A program made the position numbers and the translations under genes. A DNA stretch of 43,931 nt from Geodermatophilus chilensis (GTDB taxonomy: Bacteria; Actinomycetota; Actinomycetes; Mycobacteriales; Geodermatophilaceae), in the NCBI RefSeq assembly GCF_002802985.1, contig NZ_NVPT01000018.1, forward strand, positions 1 through 43,931. Direction: 5' to 3'. Shown here one piece after another: positions 40,384 through 43,931 of this stretch (positions are counted from its first letter, which is position 1; each line of letters opens with the position of its first letter). The notes below the pieces were generated by a model. The model was not told where the DNA came from and did not search any database. It was given only the letters and a program-made list of their open reading frames with translations.

Positions 40384-41607
40384 GTGAGCGGCGGCCGGGG
40401 ACGGCCCGCGGGCCCGGCCCGTGCGGCGACCGCGGCGGTCACGGTGACCACCGCGGGCGTGCTCCCGGCCTACCTCGTCGGCGTGCTGTGGGTGCAGGTG
40501 CGCGCCGACCTCGGCCTCAGCACCTCCCTGCTCGGCCTGCTGGTCGCCGCGTTCTTCGCCACCTCGGCCGTCGCGGCGCTCTCCGCCGGCGCGCTGGTGC
40601 GGCGCCTGGGCACCGTGCCGGTTGTGCGCCTCTCCGGGCTGACCGCGGCGGTCACGATGCTCGTGGTGGCGCTGGCCGCCGCCCATCCCGCCGTCCTGGT
40701 CGCCGCGCTCGTCGTCGCCGGGTGGGGCAACGGCGTCGGCCAGCCGGCGAGCAACGACCTCATCGCCCGCTCGGTGTCCGCCGGGCGGCAGGGCCTGGCC
40801 TACGGCCTCAAGCAGGCGGCGATCCCGCTGTCGACGCTGCTGGCCGGGGTGGCGGTCCCGCTGGTCGCCATCCCGCTGGGCTGGCGCACGGCGTTCGGCC
40901 TCGGCGCCGTCCTGGCCCTGCTGGTGGTGCTCTCCGTGCCGGGTCCGCGGCGGCTGGGGTCGGCCGGGTCGTCGTCCCCGCCGTCGGAGGCGGCCGGGCC
41001 GTTCCGCCGCGCGCCGCTGTACGTGCTCGCCGCCGGCCTGGCGCTCGGCGCGGGTACCGGCAACGCGCTGGGCGCCTTCTCCGTCAGCACCGCCGTCGCC
41101 GGCGGCATCGCCCCCGCGACCGCCGGCGTGCTCGCCGCCGTGGCCAGCGGCGTGGGCGCGCTGGCCCGGGTGCTCTTCGGGTGGCTGGCCGACCGGGTGC
41201 GTACCCGCTGGCTGCTCGTCGTCGCCGCGCAGATGTCGGTGGGCGGGCTGTCCTACGCGCTGCTCGGCACCGGCGTCGAGGCGCTCATCGCGATCGGCGC
41301 GGTCGTCGGCTACTGCACCGGCTGGGCGTGGGCCGGGCTGTCGACCTACGCCGTCACCCGGATGCACCACGGCATGGCTGCCCAGGCCACGTCGATCACC
41401 CAGGGCGGCATGGGCCTGGGCGCCGCGCTCGGGCCGCTGGCGTTCGGCGGCCTGCTCTCGGTCAGCTCCTACGCCGTCGCCTGGACCGCGACCGCCGCCC
41501 TCGCCGTCGTCGGCGGGCTGGTCATCGTGCTCGGCCGGCACCTGCTGCTGCGCGAGCGCCCGGCGCTGGTGGCCGCGCACCGCCGCCGGGCCGCCGCCCG
41601 CGCCTGA
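40384..41607 (+). CDS. MFS transporter
   Basis: A 407-residue major facilitator protein with about 12 membrane segments. It has RRLGTVPVVRLSGL in the loop between helices 2 and 3, GWGNGVGQPASNDLIARSV near helix 4-5, LKQAAIPLS, and FGWLADRVRTRWLL between helices 8 and 9. The substrate is unknown. A gap of 10 bp after lhgO suggests co-transcription and so a role in uptake or export of a related organic acid. Start GTG 40384. Confidence 0.87.
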   Translation: MSGGRGRPAGPARAATAAVTVTTAGVLPAYLVGVLWVQVRADLGLSTSLLGLLVAAFFATSAVAALSAGALVRRLGTVPVVRLSGLTAAVTMLVVALAAAHPAVLVAALVVAGWGNGVGQPASNDLIARSVSAGRQGLAYGLKQAAIPLSTLLAGVAVPLVAIPLGWRTAFGLGAVLALLVVLSVPGPRRLGSAGSSSPPSEAAGPFRRAPLYVLAAGLALGAGTGNALGAFSVSTAVAGGIAPATAGVLAAVASGVGALARVLFGWLADRVRTRWLLVVAAQMSVGGLSYALLGTGVEALIAIGAVVGYCTGWAWAGLSTYAVTRMHHGMAAQATSITQGGMGLGAALGPLAFGGLLSVSSYAVAWTATAALAVVGGLVIVLGRHLLLRERPALVAAHRRRAAARA

Positions 41608-41681
41608 GCGGGCTCCGGGGCGTGCGTGCACTGCGGTGCGCCTGGACGGTCGGTCGCGGCGGGGCCAGGCGACCAGTGGGT

Positions 41682-42119
41682 TCAGCTGCGCACGGGCCAG
41701 GCGGCCAGCGGCGGCTGGTCGTCGCCGTGGCTGCCCCCGGCGTGGGCGACGGCAGCCAGCACGAGGGTGAGGCCGTCGCGGTCCAGGCCGGCGGCCAGGT
41801 CGCCGAGGTCGACCGGCTGCCCGTCGGCGAGCGAGGCCGCGGCGCGCAGCAGGCGCAGCTGGCTCCCGCTGCCGCCGATGGTGCCGGCGCGCAGCGCGGC
41901 GTCGAGGTCGGGCCAGGCGACCTGCGCCCAGAGCCCGTCGCCGTCGACGTCCCCCAGGACGGAGATCAGGCCGGCACCCTGCAGCTGGGCCAGCCAGTGC
42001 CCACTGTTGGCCAGCAGCAGCACCGCGGCCTCGGCGGCGTAGTCGCCGACCGCGGCACGCAGCAGGGCGCTCTCGATGTCGACCAGGTCCAGATCGGTCG
42101 CTCTGGGCTCGAGGATCAC
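41682..42119 (-). CDS. Hypothetical protein
   Basis: A 145-residue acidic protein with no membrane segment or motif that I recognise. It has AVGDYAAEAAVLLLANSGHW, VDGDGLWAQVAWPDLDAAL and a helical middle. GTG 42119 is preceded by GGGGAGGG. Codon use fits the surrounding genes, which supports it as real. It is divergent from the second DUF222-HNH gene. Confidence 0.65.
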   Translation of the reverse strand: MILEPRATDLDLVDIESALLRAAVGDYAAEAAVLLLANSGHWLAQLQGAGLISVLGDVDGDGLWAQVAWPDLDAALRAGTIGGSGSQLRLLRAAASLADGQPVDLGDLAAGLDRDGLTLVLAAVAHAGGSHGDDQPPLAAWPVRS

Positions 42120-42268
42120 CGCGTCCCTCCCCGGAGTGCGTGTGGCGTCTCGCCGATCCTGCCCGGACGGTCTGACAGTTCCGGTCGGCGGTGACCTCGA
42201 TCCGCTGGTCCCGGCCGGTCAGATGCAGATGCGCTGCTCGGCCGCCCGGAACTATCGGACCCCGTACG

Positions 42269-42274
42269 TATGTT
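42269..42274 (+). promoter_or_regulatory. -10 box TATGTT of a leaderless DUF222-HNH transcript
   Basis: TATGTT, the best -10 match in the set, is followed by 6 nt and ATG 42281. Confidence 0.6.
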
Positions 42275-42280
42275 CGGGTC

Positions 42281-43813
42281 ATGGGTCGGATGCGGGGTCA
42301 GCAGGCGGTGGAGGAGCTGCTGGTCGACTGGTCGGTGGCCCAGCCGCTGCCCGACCGCCGGCTGCCGGTGTCGCTGCTGACCCGGGAGCAGAAGGCCGCG
42401 GAGTTGCAGCGGGTGCAGGCCCGCCGGGCGATGGACGCCGCGTACGAGGCGGAGCTGGTGCTGGGGCTGGCCGACGACACCCCGGACACCCTGGATCCGC
42501 CGGCGGACCAGCCGGGTGCGCGGCGGGGATCGTGGGCGCCGGAGCCCGAGCTGCCCGGGGTGGCGCAGTTCTTTTCCGCCGAGCTGGCGGTGGTGCTCAA
42601 CTGCGGCCGCCGCAGCGCGGCGAACCTGGCCCAGCGGGCGTGGACCTACCGGCAGCACCTGCCCGCCACCTGGGCGGCGCTGGCCGCCGGTGTGCTGGAC
42701 GAGGCGCGCGCGAAGGTGCTCGCCGACGTGCTCGGCCTGACCTCGCCCGCGCTCGCCCGGCAGATCGAGGCCCAGGTCCTCGCGGAGGCCACCGACCTGT
42801 CGACCGGCCGGCTCAAGGCCAAGGCACTGGCCCTGCTACTCAAACTGGACGCCGACGCCGTCGACGCCCGCCGCAAGGACGCCAAGCGGCAAGCCGACGT
42901 GCGCACCTATCCCTCCCAGCTGGAGGGCATGGCCACCCTGGCCGCGGAGCTGCCCGCCGACGAGGCCGCCGAGGCCTTCGACCTGATCGACCAGCTGGCC
43001 CGGATGGCCAAGGCCGACGGCGATGACCGGCCGATCGGCCAGATCCGGGCCGAGGTCTGCTCGCTGCTGCTGCGCCGCCCCGCCGACCACGGCCTGCCCG
43101 GCGTCACGGCGAACGTGACGGTGACCGCCGCCCTGGACGCCCTGGAGGGCACCGCGGCCACGCCGGGATCGGTGAACGGCCTGCCGATCACCGCCGGGCA
43201 CGTCCGCGAGCTGCTGGCCCGCCTCGGCGCGCTGGGCCTGCGCGCCCCCGAGGGCGGCTCGCTGACCTGCGCGCTCACCGACGCCGACGGGCGGCTGCTC
43301 GCGACGGCCACCCTCGAGCAGCTGGCCCGGGCCGCGCGCCGCGGCTGCCCCGACCACCGCACCGGCGACTGCGGCTGCCCGGTGCTGGACCGGCCGCCGC
43401 CCACCGAGGCGCACGACCCCACCGAGGCTCAGCACGCCTTCCTCACCACCCGCGACCGGGCCTGCCGCTTTCCCAACTGCGGCCAACGCACCGGCTGGGC
43501 CGACCGCGACCACGTCATCCCGCACGCCTGCGGCGGGGCCACCGACTGCGCCAACCTCTGTTGTCTGTGTCGCAGCCACCACCGGCTGAAGACCCACGCC
43601 CGCGGCTGGCGGTTCGTCATGGACCCCGACGGCACCCTGCACGTCACCACGCCCTCCGGCGTCACCCGCACCACCCGACCACCCGGGATGCGACCACCAC
43701 CCGGCCCCGCACCCGCGCCCGATCCACCCGAGCCGGCCGGTGACCCGCCGCCGCACGCGTCGCCCAGCGACGACGATCCACCACCGTTCTCATATGGGGG
43801 CTGCCCGTTCTAG
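42281..43813 (+). CDS. DUF222 / HNH endonuclease domain protein (13E12-repeat type), copy 2
   Basis: A 510-residue protein with the same design as the gene at 14643. An N-terminal DUF222 domain contains AWTYRQHLPATWAALAAGVL, and the C-terminal HNH motif is CRFPNCGQRTGWADRDHVIP followed by NLCCLCRSHHRLK. A low-complexity Pro-rich tail follows. The HNH residues are intact. The two copies are diverged outside the HNH part. Its stop is TAG (43811-43813). Confidence 0.88.
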   Translation: MGRMRGQQAVEELLVDWSVAQPLPDRRLPVSLLTREQKAAELQRVQARRAMDAAYEAELVLGLADDTPDTLDPPADQPGARRGSWAPEPELPGVAQFFSAELAVVLNCGRRSAANLAQRAWTYRQHLPATWAALAAGVLDEARAKVLADVLGLTSPALARQIEAQVLAEATDLSTGRLKAKALALLLKLDADAVDARRKDAKRQADVRTYPSQLEGMATLAAELPADEAAEAFDLIDQLARMAKADGDDRPIGQIRAEVCSLLLRRPADHGLPGVTANVTVTAALDALEGTAATPGSVNGLPITAGHVRELLARLGALGLRAPEGGSLTCALTDADGRLLATATLEQLARAARRGCPDHRTGDCGCPVLDRPPPTEAHDPTEAQHAFLTTRDRACRFPNCGQRTGWADRDHVIPHACGGATDCANLCCLCRSHHRLKTHARGWRFVMDPDGTLHVTTPSGVTRTTRPPGMRPPPGPAPAPDPPEPAGDPPPHASPSDDDPPPFSYGGCPF

Positions 43814-43822
43814 GGGCAGGGT

Positions 43823-43860
43823 GAGGCAGCCTCTCCAGCCGTCGCTCGAGGGGCTGCCTC
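43823..43860 (+). terminator. Hairpin terminator after DUF222-HNH copy 2
   Basis: GAGGCAGCC pairs with GGCTGCCTC across a 20-nt loop, 9 bp after the stop. Nothing else is visible to the end of the window. Confidence 0.6.
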
Positions 43861-43931
43861 TGGACCGTTGATGCGGGCCGGTGACGAGCGTGTCGGTGAT
43901 CGACGCGTGGTCACTCTCATATGCGCGGGTC

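Overview
The window is about 44 kb of very GC-rich actinobacterial chromosome. Frequent GTG starts, DUF222/HNH endonuclease genes, a mycothiol-dependent enzyme, FadE-type dehydrogenase pairs and a class F sortase point to the order Geodermatophilales (Blastococcus, Geodermatophilus or Modestobacter). This assignment is inference from gene content and style; no rRNA or other marker gene is present. No tRNA, rRNA, integrase, transposase or CRISPR array was seen.

Layout. 1-795: the tail of one unknown gene, then decayed scraps of a UbiB-like kinase gene and a DUF4407 gene whose better copies lie elsewhere in the window. 796-3007: an intracellular polyhydroxyalkanoate depolymerase and an acyl-CoA synthetase pseudogene with its middle deleted. 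3161-4002: an MNT/HEPN toxin-antitoxin pair. 4378-8573: a UbiB-like kinase, a STAS/ATPase regulator with a DUF4325 partner, a membrane coiled-coil protein and a nitronate monooxygenase-like enzyme. 8721-9969: a gene fragment and a second, autoregulated-looking MNT/HEPN pair. 10070-17824: a SWIM/SNF2 helicase, its divergent neighbour of unknown function, a DUF222-HNH gene and DUF4407. 18011-21887: a lipoprotein beta-propeller, a small membrane protein, an alpha/beta hydrolase and a second UbiB-like kinase broken by a 19-bp tandem duplication. 22079-25109: a cell-envelope cluster (excalibur protein, class F sortase, transglycosylase, acidic lipoprotein). 25238-35255: a mycothiol-enzyme homologue and then a seven-gene leftward catabolic operon with a divergent TetR regulator. 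35613-41607: a leftward hydrolase/SDR/aldolase operon divergent from an L-2-hydroxyglutarate oxidase gene and an MFS transporter gene. 41682-43813: a small unknown gene and a second DUF222-HNH gene.

The most notable object is at 27895-29310 (minus strand). A thioredoxin-reductase-like flavoprotein frame stops at TAG (28147-28149) and continues in the same frame as GSCSSW, the conserved signature of the UGSC selenoprotein family. Immediately after the TAG is a perfect 8-bp stem with a GUC apical loop at a distance that fits a bacterial SECIS element. UAG-encoded selenocysteine has been reported for Geodermatophilus and Blastococcus (Mukai and colleagues, 2016), so I read this as one 471-residue selenoprotein with Sec388. 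It is translationally coupled inside an operon with an ADP-forming acyl-CoA synthetase, a crotonase, two acyl-CoA dehydrogenase subunits and two paralogous proteins of unknown function. A 24-bp palindrome between the operon and the TetR gene overlaps a consensus -35 box.

Two further themes stand out. First, six genes share a TAnnnT box exactly 6 nt before the start codon, which indicates leaderless transcripts. Second, one gene family (intact at 13492-14586) is present as truncated pieces that end within a few to about 18 bp of the HEPN stop codons of both MNT/HEPN modules, suggesting that the two modules recombined into copies of the same gene.
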